From positions 1,064,413,744 to 1,064,477,743 of the forward strand of contig OY856412.1 in NCBI GenBank assembly GCA_963693085.1: a stretch of DNA of 64,000 nucleotides, given 5' to 3'. Numbering within the stretch: the first letter of the stretch is position 1; every line of letters starts with the position of its first letter. The notes beneath the pieces are model-generated. The model was not told the DNA's origin and searched no databases. It worked only from the letters and a program-made list of their open reading frames with translations. This stretch comes from Alisma plantago-aquatica. Taxonomy: Eukaryota > Streptophyta > Magnoliopsida > Alismatales > Alismataceae. Shown here piece by piece: positions 1 to 12,170 of the stretch. The position numbers and the translations under genes are program-made.

Positions 1-450
1 GCAGAGGAATTTCTAATTATTCATGTATATTCTGGTTTTTTCCCTAAATAATCCAAAATAGCTGTTTTGCATCTCTTTTGTATCTTTTTTGCATGTATTT
101 GGATCAAAATTATTGCATATTGGTATTGTATAATACATCTTTTGCTTTATTATAAAAACATCACAAATTGGAAGAAGTTAGTACCTCTGACTCAACTCGG
201 TGGCTCTGACACAAGAAAAGGAAGCACCGACACAAGAATAAGAAAACATGACAAGCAAAGAAGAAGAACGGATACAAACATCTCAGTACCACCAACTCAA
301 CTCGATGGAACAAAAATCACTAGCCCAAATTGTATTAAATTGGCTAGTTAATGACACCGAATCCAATTCAGTGACACATATTGTCATGACAATCATGATG
401 TGTCAAAGAAATATGCAATGGTCTATCTGACAAGTTGTGCTGCCTTTTCG

Positions 451-458
451 TATATATA
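451..458 (+). promoter_or_regulatory. TATA box of Athila-like LTR copy 1
   Basis: TATATATA followed by ccctagaggg. The same box and downstream bases occur in the second LTR at 13650-13657. Conservation between two diverged copies supports a promoter role; the transcription start is inferred to lie about 30 bases downstream. Confidence 0.5.
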
Positions 459-896
459 CCCTAGAGGGAAGCCATAGATGGCATGTCTTCTAGGACAATC
501 CATATGGCCATTCAAAGAGGGACTAGAGTCCAAGGAGAATGATATGATGAGACATGGAGCAAGGCTCATCCCAAGGAGCACTTGATGACCAAAATGCCTT
601 TAACTATAGTGATATTTAAAGGAGATTAACCTTCCACCGTGATATAAGTATTTTCTATGGATTTTTTTTCTTTATTCCCTTCCTTCATTTCCAATTTGAG
701 CAAGAGGGACTAAACTCCTTTCTTTAGGACCCAAGAATAGCCCTTTGTTGACTACATGCATGTTTATGTTTGATTCAGTATAAATTGTCTTTGCTTGGGA
801 TTTGATAACGTGATTTATTTATTACCTTATTTCTACTTGATCACTGTGAATATGTGATAGATTGTTAATTTATGCAAGAGTGGGAATAATAGTCAG

Positions 897-1127
897 AAAA
901 GTCATTATCATTACATTCAATAACGTTCTATGAAATTGGACTAACCAATGTGAGGCATGTTGTCTAGAGAGTAATTTTATCATTTAGCTTGATATATTAT
1001 TTAGCTTAATAACGTGCTATGAAAAGTCATTATCATTACATTCAATAACGTGCTATGAAAGTGGACTAACCAATATGAAGCATGTTGTCTAGAGAGTAAG
1101 TTTATCATTTAGCTTAATATATTAATG
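897..1127 (+). repeat. 125-bp tandem duplication inside Athila LTR copy 1
   Basis: The block starting aaaagtcattatcattac at 897 recurs at 1022 with few differences, a period of 125 bases. The homologous stretch of LTR copy 2 (about 14097-14210) has a single copy, so this arose after the two LTRs separated. Confidence 0.8.
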
Positions 1128-1509
1128 CTTCTATAGTAGGTTGATAATTAGGATAAACAGTGTCCTAAGTTGAAGGAGCAGGTAGTACACCTACAACTGC
1201 TTCATTCTAAGAAGCAAGATAATTTCTATTAATTGGATAGATTGCCTGCATAGGTCACACTGTGGTGAAATTGATATCCTAAAGACTCAATTGATCACGT
1301 TTCAATCAACTTTACATATTTGGAATTTATTTTTGTTCTTTGTTTAATCATATCAATAAACACTTTTCTCAGTCCTAATTGATATTTTTTTAGTTAGTAG
1401 TAGTCTCTAGTAGTCATAGTTTTGTAAGATTGACATTCATGTCTAATTGAGTTTGTTTACTACTCTTACATGTACACTTGTGTTTAGCACTTGCACTTAA
1501 GCCGTGTCA

Positions 1510-1717
1510 AGTTTCTTGCACCGTTTCTAGGGAATTTGCAATGCTAGCACTACGAGTGCTAAAATTTTCCAATCTGGGCCAATTTTCATTTTTGTTAATC
1601 GTCTTGTTAGTTAAAATCAATTGCATACTCATTTTGTTACTTTTGATTACTTTCTTTGTGACTCTCAAATTCAATTTACTTTTCATGTACTTATTTATGG
1701 TGCATGCATTGACCACT
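1510..1717 (+). other. Athila-like PBS and leader fragment, copy 1
   Basis: Directly after the LTR, bases 1516-1533 (TTGCACCGTTTCTAGGGA) are a decayed form of the tRNA-Asp primer-binding site TGGCGCCGTTGCCGGGGA. The following leader of about 180 bases matches 14607-14788. It ends in CCACT where the copia LTR begins. No coding sequence is seen. Confidence 0.65.
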
Positions 1718-3610
1718 TGTTGGTATGTATGCCCAGAGAGCCACTTATACGAAGATTGTAATGACATATATTGTAAATTATTTGATTAATAATAAAGGAA
1801 ATTACATCTATATGTTTGTCCAAACATGAGATGATGATATAACATGATAGATGTCTTAAGAATGATAATGCTCAATTGCATATGTCTTCCGGGTCAGGAC
1901 CTAAAAAATGAGATTATATATGTATGATAGGAGTATTTAAATTCTTGATTATGTCCCTAGTCAAATGTTATTGTGGAAACTAATAGACAATAATAATACT
2001 TAAGACCAGAGTGTGTGTTGGTTGATGACAGAATCTTATTATATCATCATACGAAATATCAAGTCAAACACATGTACTTGTTCGAGAGCAATGTACCAGA
2101 TTGACCCACCCTGAGAAGTGATACATATATAATAGTCATAATCACATCTCAATGTGATAGTGGTGATTGTGATTCTGAGACTTGAAATCACTATACTCAT
2201 CACATGTTGTTCAATGTATTTTAACATCATCCAACATGACCTTGAATAAGGATTTCCATAAAGGTGATGCTTGGATACATTGTGACACATGAGGATTGAT
2301 TGTGATCGATGTAGATGAGATTTGTCCCTCCTACAGGAGTTGATATCATGGCCCCTTTATAAGAGAGAATAAGAAAATGTTTGGCCATACTCATGTGAGT
2401 CAATATATGTTATTAAGGTCATATGCAAGTCTACAGTCTGTTCTTTTTCAAGGAACATGTATTGAATGATTGAGAGGATGATGTTTCCATTCCTGAAGAG
2501 CAATCTCGATATTAGACACAAAGAAATTATACAATTGCAGTAACACTGATCATGGATCTAGGTTGTAGTTTTCTCCAACTTTAAAATTACTTTGATAGAA
2601 ATGATGTGTTGCTGGATACCACTCATTGCTTTTGATGTAATAAATTAGTTATGAACATTCATCCTAGCAACATAACTTGGAACCAATAGAGTCACATGCA
2701 TATGATGCATCTATAATAGGAATTTACTCATGAATGGGTTTGACTAAATTACTAGTGTGTTTAGGTAATCAATTCAAACAACATTGACTAAAACTTGGAT
2801 GACTGGAAATGGGATTCGACCTACTCAAGTATTGAGTTAACCAACTAAGAATTCTAGTTGATCAACAAGATGATTAGTAAGACTAGCTCAATGATTGATG
2901 TTGATCGTGTTGTGCATTGATTTTTGCATTTGAAGTCAATATGTTTGCAAATAAGATGGCATTCCAATTGGCTGACCAGATGTTCCAGTCAACCAAATGG
3001 GGTGTGAGTGGACCAACTCAAGTGTTGATTTGATCAACTCATGATTGGAAGCAGCCATAAATTCATGAAAATATGTCTCCTTGACTCCAAATTGATCTTG
3101 AAGCCTTGACCCTGACCCTCCTATAAATAAAGGGGTAGTCAAGGATTTCAGTAGACACAACTAATGCTGACAAACATTGTCCAATTACAGTTGTGGTAAC
3201 ATGAGATCTAGGCAAGTCTCACCCGTAAAAGGGAGATACAATAAGGCAGAACAAGTCCGCACTAGCACATTGACATCAAACTCACAGACACCTTCATGTT
3301 GTTTGTAGAAAAGCATGACGAGGAGTTCTTGGTGGTTCGTGTGGACTACCACAGAGGTGTGTATGCTATCGCCAACATGCAAGGAGACAACATCACCTGT
3401 CATTTGTTGTGTCACATTAGGAGACCATTCTGACTTCCATCCATGTGTTGTCAGATCAAGAAGCACTGTGTTGCAAGAATTTTCAATAGAATTTCTCTAA
3501 GACCAGATATACATCTTGCAAATTCTTTTTCCTAAATACATTGTTGTTGTCGTGATCTTCTTGTTTGGGATATGGGTAGAATTTTTTTTTCACTACTTGA
3601 TTTCCCAATA
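1718..3610 (+). repeat. 5' LTR of copia element A
   Basis: An LTR of about 1893 bp beginning TGTTGGTATGTATGCC and ending near TTTCCCAATA just before the PBS. It aligns with 14789-18709 (after removing a 2-kb insert) and 25657-27496. It has a TATA box at 3122-3129 and a stretch with repeated short motifs (gaccaactcaagtgttga type) around 2820-3060. Its small internal details resemble the B 5' LTR more than the B 3' LTR. Confidence 0.85.
3122..3129 (+). promoter_or_regulatory. TATA box of copia A LTR
   Basis: TATAAATA within cctataaataaagg. The 3' LTR of element B has TATAAATA at 27043-27050, while the B 5' LTR reads taaaaata at about 16171, so that promoter is probably mutated. Confidence 0.6.
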
Positions 3611-3611
3611 G

Positions 3612-3623
3612 TGGTATCACAAC
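3612..3623 (+). other. Primer-binding site of copia A (tRNA-iMet type)
   Basis: TGGTATCACAAC matches 10 of 12 bases of the initiator-methionine tRNA complement TGGTATCAGAGC and lies one or two bases after the LTR end. Confidence 0.75.
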
Positions 3624-3667
3624 CACGCCAATTTATTATGTATTGGGATTTAATCAATATAATCAGA

Positions 3668-3750
3668 ATTGTGTTATCAATTATTTATTGTATATGGTGT
3701 GAATACTTAAATGATTAAAGTGCATATTCAATTAAAAGCACATACACTCC

Positions 3751-3787
<37 letters not shown>

Positions 3788-4080
3788 TTATTTATTTATT
3801 TATTTATATACATATAACAAAATTGTGTTATCAATTATTTATTGCATATGGTGTGAATACTTAAATGATTAATGTGCATATTCAATTAAAAGCACATACA
3901 CTCCTATATATATATATATCTGTGTGTGTGTGTGTGTATATATATTAATATATATGTATATATATGTGTATATGTATATATATATATATATATTAATATA
4001 TATATATATATGTATATATATATTAATATATATGTATATATATATATATATATTAATATATATGTATATATGATATATAT
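3668..4080 (+). repeat. Direct repeat with TA-rich microsatellites
   Basis: A block of about 90 bp (attgtgttatcaattattt... to cactcctatata) occurs at 3668-3757 and again at 3822-3911, a period of 154. The copies are separated by (TA)n and (TTTA)n, and the second is followed by (TG)n and a long imperfect (TA)n to 4080. Copia B has one simple copy at about 18766-18860. The Ile/Tyr-rich ORFs here are translations of microsatellite. Confidence 0.85.
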
Positions 4081-4090
4081 GCAACCAATA

Positions 4091-6796
4091 TGTAACACCC
4101 CCTTAAAGCATACATGCAACAATAGAAGCAAAACCCACAATGTCCATAACATGGGGTAGCTCAAAGGGATGTCACAATCATAATAATCATTGCAAATAAA
4201 GTAAACAATTACCATGCATTGATATTAAACTTGATTTATACATTTTCTTTTTACAATTGAGTTCTTGAAATAAAATTAACTAAACAAACATTATTAAGCA
4301 TTATTGAAGACATACATGAAATTATCTATACTCATTAGGATCTTCTATTGTAGATGGCACCCCACCATATGTGTTTTTTGGAAACATTGATCTATTCCTT
4401 ATATTGATCTTCATTGAGTATTTCTATATTAACTTAATAACTTGGCAAAAAGTAAAAAAACGTGATACTAATGAACAATAGATTTGCATTCATATAACTT
4501 AATCTTGGTTGTTAATCAAAGTATCCTCGATACTTATCCACCAATGGTGCTCATAATGCCCGTAGGATCAACATTAACATGATGAGGATAAAATAACATA
4601 ACACATTACATGATTCATCATTATCTTGGAATAATTGACTTCACTTGGATTTTACATGAAATGAATTCTTGAAATAAAGTTGAAGCATAAAAAAATAATT
4701 AATATCTTTAGGGAATCTTTCATATAGTTCAGACTTAATATGAAACAGATGGATATGCATATCATTTTTCTTGATCATCATAATAATAGTAAGGCGATGA
4801 AACCTATCTAAATAATCAAGTGTGTGAACCCACTTACCTCTCTCTTAGAGAAGATCTTATCTTAGTTTCTCTGATCTCATGTCAGTCCTAAGTTTCCTGA
4901 AATTACATGATTTGTATAAATTATCACCTAAACACATCCTAAGACCTAATTAGAGTCTTTTAAGAATAATAGGGTCAGAGATGATTGCATCTGGGCTTGA
5001 AAACATTGAAATCAGGTTCCTCCTCAAAAAATCTTTCCAATGCTATTTTTCCATAATTTTGTAATATGCTATTAATTTACTGTGAATTATTGAAGTTTTG
5101 ACCAATGAGAAATCTTGATAAATCCACAATTTGCTTATAATAGGAAATTATGACATGGGCTAGCCCAGGTCATGATGGCCCAACATGAGGCTACCACATA
5201 GCCTGGCACTTATAAAAATCATGTGATTAAGAGAGTCAAGGAAAGGGGCAAAAATTACATGTATACCCATGAGGGCGTGATTGAACAATTAATATCATGG
5301 GGGAAATGGGTAGTGCATCTGGTCGAAGGTGAAACTCTCAGTTCCACCATCGAAGTGACATCAGGATGTTGAGATCGTCAAGCTGATCTCACAGCAAGAA
5401 GGAGATTGCGAGAAAAGAAGAGCGACACTTACTTCTCCTGGTATAGAAGAGTTCAGGAATCCCTGGAATAGGGTCAAGCAATTCCAAGATGCCATGGTTG
5501 TGCGTCGGGAAATAGGGGAAGCCTGGTAGAAAAAACAAGAAGTAAATCAAATAATAGTTGGTGCTCTCAAACCGATCACAAAATCCTCACTAAGACCTCA
5601 ATGAAGTTGAGGTCATGACACACAGGCACCCCAGGCGGAACTACAATGGCTGATGATAAACCACAGATAAGAAGAGCAGCAATATGGGGTTCTAGTTCCA
5701 GCAATATACCTTAGCATTTCGTCATACTGAAGATTGGGGAAGACAAAGACTATCCTTGTGAGCCTATTCGATCACCTTCTACCAGTCAAGACTGTCCAGG
5801 AGTCTTCGAAGATGAGCTCCTCACACTTGATCCATAGCTAGTTGTCGGGGTGGCCCCTCGGTGGATCACGACCAACACTGGGGTCATGTCTGAGTTTGCA
5901 ATGGTTTGTAGATGGTTCTGTCACCGTCGATTGGCTAAAGATGGTGCATTATGAGAATGGTGGTGGCCATCTATGGTCATAGCTGGACTAGGGGGAGGTT
6001 TTGGGGATGAAATGACAAAATAAAAGAGAGGAAGAGGTCAAGGTGGGCACTGAGAAGCTTTTACAGGGCTCATTGAGGCAAAGGAATCACCCTAGGGCGA
6101 TCTTCTTACAATGATCAGTAGGGGGATGCCACTAGATTTTAGGCATTTCTTGATGGGTAATGTTTATGATTTGAGTCATAGCTTATATGGTGTGTGTCGA
6201 TCTCCCGAAACCACCGGTGAAATCTGTTTGGGAAACTTTGACTCACACTGGGAGATATCCGTGATTGATCGGGAAATAAGAGTCCCAATCCAGGTGGACT
6301 GAGGTTGAAGAAGGCATGGATGGCTGGGATGAATCCCATCAACTGGCGCCCACATCCAATAGCCCAGAAAAAAACAAATTAGAAGTGAATTTGTGAAAAA
6401 TCTGAGAAAATAATTGAAAAACCATTTCTTTATCATTATCTTGGAAAAATCATTTGGCTAAACAAAGTAATCCTAAACAAACTCAAATTTTTCTACATGT
6501 CTTACTCTGAGTTTTGAATAATCTAGGATTATCATTTTTTCATTTAGAATACATAAATAATTAATATGAGTAAAACCCGATTAAGCTTACATAATACATA
6601 ACTAATTATATAAAAAGAATTAAACCTTGAAATTTTGAATATTAACTTATTAACGTGTTATGTTATAATGGAAAAATTCTTAATTTCTTATAGTAATAAA
6701 AATAAAGCATATTGACCCATTTAAAGGGCGGTGACCATGAATATTATGTACTTAAGAAACTATATATATAAGTACGCAAAAAATGGGGATGCTACA
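4091..6796. mobile_element. Solo LTR (gypsy-type), TSD CAATA
   Basis: A 2706-bp insertion with termini TGTAACACCC and ATGCTACA, flanked by exact 5-bp duplications CAATA (4086-4090 and 6797-6801). The homologous spot in copia B near 18880 reads gcaatcaatacatgat with one CAATA, an unfilled site. TG...CA ends, a 5-bp TSD, LTR-scale length and no recognisable gag, pol or primer site indicate a solo LTR left by LTR-LTR recombination. The TGTAACACCC start is common in plant gypsy LTRs. The short ORFs around 6111-6436 show no family signature. Confidence 0.85.
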
Positions 6797-6801
6797 CAAT
6801 A

Positions 6802-8030
6802 CATGTCGCCCACAAATTTATTTTGATGGCAGATGAATGCACATTTATGGCTGAAACCCCCTTTGTGGATGTGTGTTCTTGGTTGTATGGTTTTATTCCT
6901 ATTGTTATTCAATTTTCATTTTGAACCTCTATCATTTATCGACATGTAAATTAATGCTTCCCTCCCTATGCTCCTCTCAAATGTAACTCGAGGTTTCACT
7001 TCAAAAATGTAATAAGTTAATAGTAATAGGTTAGTTTCAATTTATGTTTTGGTAAGAAAATACATTCTACACCTAATGACTTGATGTACTGTGAAGTCAA
7101 GTCGATTGACCGAAGGTATGAGAAGGCCATACAATATGAGGATCCAATCAATTAGCTGGATGCCCAACCCATTGATTGGAGGAGTCCAAACAACGTTAAG
7201 CCAGGTGCCAACTAACCGATCCATGAAGATTGTCAACTAACAAGAAGGCCAACCAATTGACTGAAGGATCCAGTTAATTGACCAGTTTGGTTCTGACATA
7301 GTTTTTTGCAAGAACATGTTGCTACACATGATGTGGACCTTAGGTGGTAGTGATTTTTTGTGGCTCCAACGAATTGCATTAGTATGACCATATCCGTCAC
7401 TCGTATTTTGTGATTGCATTTTTTTGTGTGGATATGGCATGTATATCATACATAAGTATGCAGTGATTGAATATGCATATGTATTTATAAATACATGTCC
7501 ATCAATTAAGTATTAAGTATTAGATTCTTTCCATAAGAGACACACATGAAAAGCTTTCCCAACTAAGCATTGTCACGCCCTAGCATGAAGCACTGTATAT
7601 CTTGTGGAAGTGTGATGATAAATATGTAGGTATAGCTCCACATGGTGCATATTCTATCATGTTGTCTTTTGGGTCAGACTTAACTAGGTGATTTTAATGG
7701 GATTAAGCACTTAAAACCATAAATATGAATCTTGACAAACAGTTGCGCATTCCATCTATAAAGAGTTGTATAGGATGCAATTGACAAGTGTTACTTACCT
7801 AAATAATCAAGTTATATGGAATCAACCCAAGATAAATGATAACTTTTATGAAGCGAGGATATTGACTTACTAGAAGTTTGTACGCTACAATCTTCTAAAT
7901 TGATATGAAGTCTATCAATTTGAACAAAATAATGGGAGTGATAACTAAATACCTAATTAATGTAATCAAAATTTCTTTTAATCAAATCAAGTCAAAAAGT
8001 GTTTTGACAAAATGCAATTTCTTTTGTAGA
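6802..8030 (+). other. Non-coding leader of copia A
   Basis: This continues the copia leader after the solo LTR and aligns with 18885-19392 and 21095-21820 of copia B. It includes the unfilled site ATGTTGCT at 7316-7323 into which a hAT-like element inserted in copy B. No open frame with a recognisable product is present. Confidence 0.7.
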
Positions 8031-8039
8031 AACAAATGG

Positions 8040-10381
8040 AAAACAACAATACATTTTCATCACAAATAATACTTGAGAAGGAAAAACAAAATGGGACCAA
8101 CTTAACATTCTCACCAATGAGCACAAGCTCTACGTCCTTGTAACACCAGTTCTTGAGGAATTGCTCCAAATGACCTAAAGGCTAAAATGGATGCTTAGTT
8201 GAAGCACACCATTCTTCTAATATCAAAGACATTATGAAGGCGTGTACAAACTATGAGTTGCATAAAAAACATGAAAATCTGGACATTCTTGATATGGTAA
8301 CACATCTTAAGAATCATGCAATGTAAGAAAGGTATAATGTCTCTAAGGCATTGTTTGAGTGCAAAGTGACAGAGGTATATCTAGTAGAGCCCATGTGCTC
8401 AATATGATTGGGCACGTGGGACATCTAGAGAGACTGGGATTTCCTTTAGGACCAGAGTTGGCCACTAATATGATTCTACAATCATTGCCTAAATCACATG
8501 ACTAGTTTATCGAGTGATACTACTTCAGTAACTTGGCCAAACCATTGTTTGAGTTGCTTAGCATTTCGATAAATGTCGAAGCATGAATGAAAAATTAGAA
8601 GCATGAGATAGTGACCAACAAAGGGGAGTCAAAGGGAAAAAGGAAAGGCCAAGAAATGTTCTCATGCTAAGATAAAGTTCAAATCTTCTTAATTAAAGAT
8701 AAGGAGAAGGGTAAGTGAAAAGGAATATGTTCTTTTCACTTAATGAAATAAAGATATATGATAAAGTGATAGAGATATCCACTTCGTGTTTGTACATTAT
8801 TGAGATAAATATGTATACTTCTTCACCATGGGTACTATATACTGGATGTGGATCTAACATATGCTCTAATACGTAGGATCTGAAAAGAAGTAAGCCTTTA
8901 AGAAAGGATGAGGCTACACATTACTAATGAAGCAAGAGTTGTTGCCACTATAGTTGGAACCTATCATATATCTCTTCCAAATGGGCTTGTAATAGAGTTA
9001 AAAAACTTCTATTATGTACCCACCATTAACAGAAACATATTTTTTGTATCTTGTATGAATGAGAATGGAATCAAATTTCACATTAAGAATGGTAGAATGT
9101 TCTAATTCTAAAGATGATATATTTCAAGATAGTTCCCCAATGTCTTACAATATTTATTTTATAGATATAGATACAAATTTTTATAACATAAATACCTAAA
9201 GGCTAAAACTTTACAACTTAAATAAAACATACTTTGGCATTGTCTTCTAGGGCATATTATTGAAAGACACATTTGGAGATTCCATAAAGATGTTATCTAG
9301 ACTCTTTTGATTTTGAATCAATAGAGACATTTGAATCTTTCTTATTGGGAAATATTACAAAGACTCCTTTCACTGGTCATAGTGAGAGAGCAAGTGATAG
9401 TAGTACTTATACATACTCATGTATGAGGACCTTTTAGAACAAATGCAAGAGGCTGTTACCAATGCTTCATTACCTTTAGTGATGATCTCAGTTGGTTTGT
9501 CTATGTGTACTTGATGAAACACAAGTAAGAAACCCTTAAAAGGTTAAGGTATTCATGAATGAAGTACATAACCAACTTGATAAGAGTATCAAAGCACTTC
9601 ATTCTTATCGAGGTGGAGAATAATTAAGACAAGAGTTTGAGAACCTTCTACGAGCATGTGGTATCATATCACAATAGAATCCATCTGGAACACCAAAACA
9701 TAATAGTGTATTAGAAAGATGGAATCACACATGACTAGATATGGTGGAAGAAATGACGCGTTTTCTTGATATTGTGATTTCATTCAGGGGATACACTTTA
9801 GAAACCGCTACGTTTACACTCAGTTGTACACCATCTAAATCGGTTGAAAAAACACCATATGAGATATTTCATGGGAAAGGTCCATATGTGTTGTTATGAA
9901 GATTTGGGGATATGAAGAATATGTGAGAAAGAAGTTTCCTAAAAATCTTGGACACAAATCAGATAAACATTATTTTGTTAGATATCCTAAAGAAACCATG
10001 GGATGCTACTTTTACACTCCATCTGACAACAAAGTGTATGTTTCCAGGAATGTCGTATTACTTGAAAAGGAATTTATTTCCAAAGGAATCAGTGGGAGAA
10101 AAGTAGAAATCTAAAAAGTTTGAGACCAACAAGAAAACATTGAACCTCTAGAGCTACATATGGGACAAGAAGAATAAGAAACTATTATGGAATATCAAGT
10201 TCCTCTTGTGACACATGAACCTTGTAGACCTTGAGACTGAAAGATTTGGTTATCTTGTGACTTAAGAAGACAATGAGTCACTCATTGATGATGAGCCAAC
10301 AATCTACCTAGAAGCTATTAAGGAAACAAATCTAAGAAATTGCTTAAGACCATGAGATCTGAGATGGAATCCATGTACACC
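8040..10381 (+). pseudogene. Copia A gag-pol remnant (gag, protease edge, integrase, linker)
   Basis: The decayed polyprotein of copia A. From about 8070 the frame has a copia gag start (LEKEKQNGTN type), matching copia B with a deletion of about 29 bases. A protease-to-GAG-pre-integrase stretch follows at 8820-9260 (KNFYYVPTINRNI), then integrase with the SGTPKHNSVLERWNH-like core near 9670-9740. After that comes the conserved integrase C-terminal segment including 9896-10114, with frames reading YFVRYPKETMGCYFYTP. Many stops and frameshifts interrupt it, so no protein can be made. The sequence ends before RT at about 10381. Lineage within copia is not resolved; the integrase tail resembles the TNT1/Tork-like group. 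Confidence 0.85.
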
Positions 10382-12170
10382 AAGAAGGTACCTTCCCAGT
10401 TTTTTGTCCACCTTCCCAAGACTTGCATTCTATAGTTCTTTATCAAATTTTAGCATATAATACTTGTCTTGATGTATCTTCTCCTATAGAGGGCTCCCAC
10501 TATGACATGTGCAATATCTTCATCACCATGTTGATAAGAAACTAGATATTTATATGTAATTCATCCCATTTCCATCATGAACTATGGACTCAAGTAAGAG
10601 GTCTTTGAGTTCATTAGAGACATTTGATGTAGGGGCATCTGAGGCCTTTCTTTTGCTTAGACCCAATGGTCATGCCAAATTGAATTTCTTCTTCCATTTA
10701 GGGAGACCCTTTGATATTGTTCTCCATCTCTTTCACTATGTTTGTTGATGAATTTCTAAAGCCTACTAACAATGGAATTGCCTTTGTAGATGTGCACATT
10801 TATCCCTCATTTTTTTGGTTTCCAATTTCGTTTCTAAAGTTGATCATAGTAGTCCTATACAGTTCTTGACAATAGAGCTTCAATCTGAATTCTTATTCTT
10901 TTATGTCAATTTCTCCCTCCCATTTCCTTGCATTTAGTTTCCTCCAAGAAATTATATTGATTTTCCTTTGACCTAATGTGATTACCAAATGAAAACTTGG
11001 ATTACTTGGCCTAATATATCATAAATTGAAACTCACAATAGGGTTCTTTGCATCAAGTAAGAAGGTATTGAGTTCAAGATTGATTAGAAAGGGTATTTTA
11101 TCCAATGAATGATAAAGTACAACTAGTAAAAGGATGAAATTTTAGCATCTATGGGGCTCAAGGTGGAAATGTATCAATGTTTTTTATATTGTGAGTGGAG
11201 TATTAGAACTCCTAGATGCCTACCTAGATTTTCTTTTTAAGAAATACCCATTAATTTGCAAATTATGTGTCATGTGATCACATTACTACATTTTTTGGAA
11301 AATAATATAGTTGATTTCTCTTTAGTGAGAGCTTGACTAGATGCTTTTCCAAAGGAGGACAAAAAATTAGTCGTGGATCTAGCTCATGATAAACTTTCTT
11401 CTTAAAAAAGAGTAATTTGACCGATCAAAACAAAGATGGTTTATAAAAGGACCATATCTTATAAAATTCAAAGGTTTCCATTTTCTTCTTACTTTGTGCT
11501 TAATTCACTTAATCTATCTAATAAAATATGAATATGTACAATGATAATGAATTATCTTTTTGAACTTGGGGAATTATCTTTCCATGCTATTCAAATTTTA
11601 TTGGAGGTGAGAATATTCATGTTGACCATAATAAGATTTTTTGTTGAAGTTTTTCTTCACAAAGTATCAATAATGAATTCCCAATTCAATCCATCATAAA
11701 ATGTTTCCAAATCTTGTTTAACTATCATCAATTTGAGCCCACAATACCTTATTCTCATTGCACAATTTCATGAACCATAATGGTGTGTGAAGATCGTTCT
11801 TCCTAGAATGAAGCTACTATGTAAAAGGGAGATCCACTCAAATAAATAGGGCTTGATGTATTTAATGATATCCTTTGATAATAGTTTGAAGCTGATGTTG
11901 TTCAAGACTATTTGTCCTAGCTAGTTAAAATGCTTAGGCATGTTTATCTTCACATTCAAAATAAGTATGTACTTGGATGCTATTGATAATATTACAAAAT
12001 ATTGTGAGATATTTAGCTAAAGTTAGTTTTTGAATGTGTCCAAGTTCTTACATAAGAACCATACATTGACTCCATGAAGCCCAAAATCCTCGATGGGGTT
12101 TGTGTTTTTAGTACAATGTAAGTTTCCTCCATGATCGTCATTCTAGCATATGATTTTTTCTATTTTAGTG
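10382..12170 (-). pseudogene. L1-type LINE ORF2 (reverse transcriptase) remnant
   Basis: Read on the minus strand, 11925 down to about 11265 carries L1 reverse-transcriptase blocks in the expected order. They are an FRPI-like block ending FKLLSKDIIKYIKP, then SSFILGRTI (the SAFVPGR block), then DGLNWEFIIDTL (the DRVNW block). The GPFINHLCF block follows, with the following aspartates lost, and then KNVV before the post-RT region. Stops and frameshifts are frequent. Plant L1 ORF2 encodes endonuclease, RT and RNase H; only RT and its flanks are recognisable here. The left side abuts truncated copia A without a visible poly(T) or TSD, so the junction is probably a later deletion. The outer limits are approximate. 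Confidence 0.7.

Larger units (their letters stand above)
1..1509 (+). repeat. Athila-like LTR, copy 1 (left end outside window)
   Basis: This is the long terminal repeat of an Athila-type gypsy retrotransposon. It ends in CA at 1509 and is followed by a degenerate tRNA-Asp-type primer-binding site, which is the usual primer of Athila/Tat elements. The sequence is alignable by eye with 13183-14582, including the TATA-like stretch at 451-458 and the segment around 480-560. No long coding frame is present and the small ORFs here are chance. The left terminus lies outside the window. Copy 1 carries an internal tandem duplication that copy 2 lacks. Confidence 0.75.
1718..10381 (+). mobile_element. 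Ty1/copia element A, 3' truncated, inserted in Athila leader
   Basis: The copia element starts with TGTTGG at 1718 and has a 5' LTR (1718-3610), a tRNA-iMet-type PBS, a long non-coding leader (interrupted by a solo LTR), and decayed gag-pol from about 8040. Homology to copia B (14789-27496) stops abruptly at about 10381, in the linker before the reverse transcriptase, so most of RT, RNase H and the 3' LTR are missing. The sequence after the break is L1-type and on the opposite strand. It sits at the same position in the Athila leader as copia B, which points to a shared insertion event followed by duplication. Confidence 0.85.

Noticed and set aside
3185..3500. ORFs in the copia A LTR on both strands, including a 93-aa minus-strand frame
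   Set aside because: The same place in the other two LTR copies is not open consistently; LTR sequence without coding signature.
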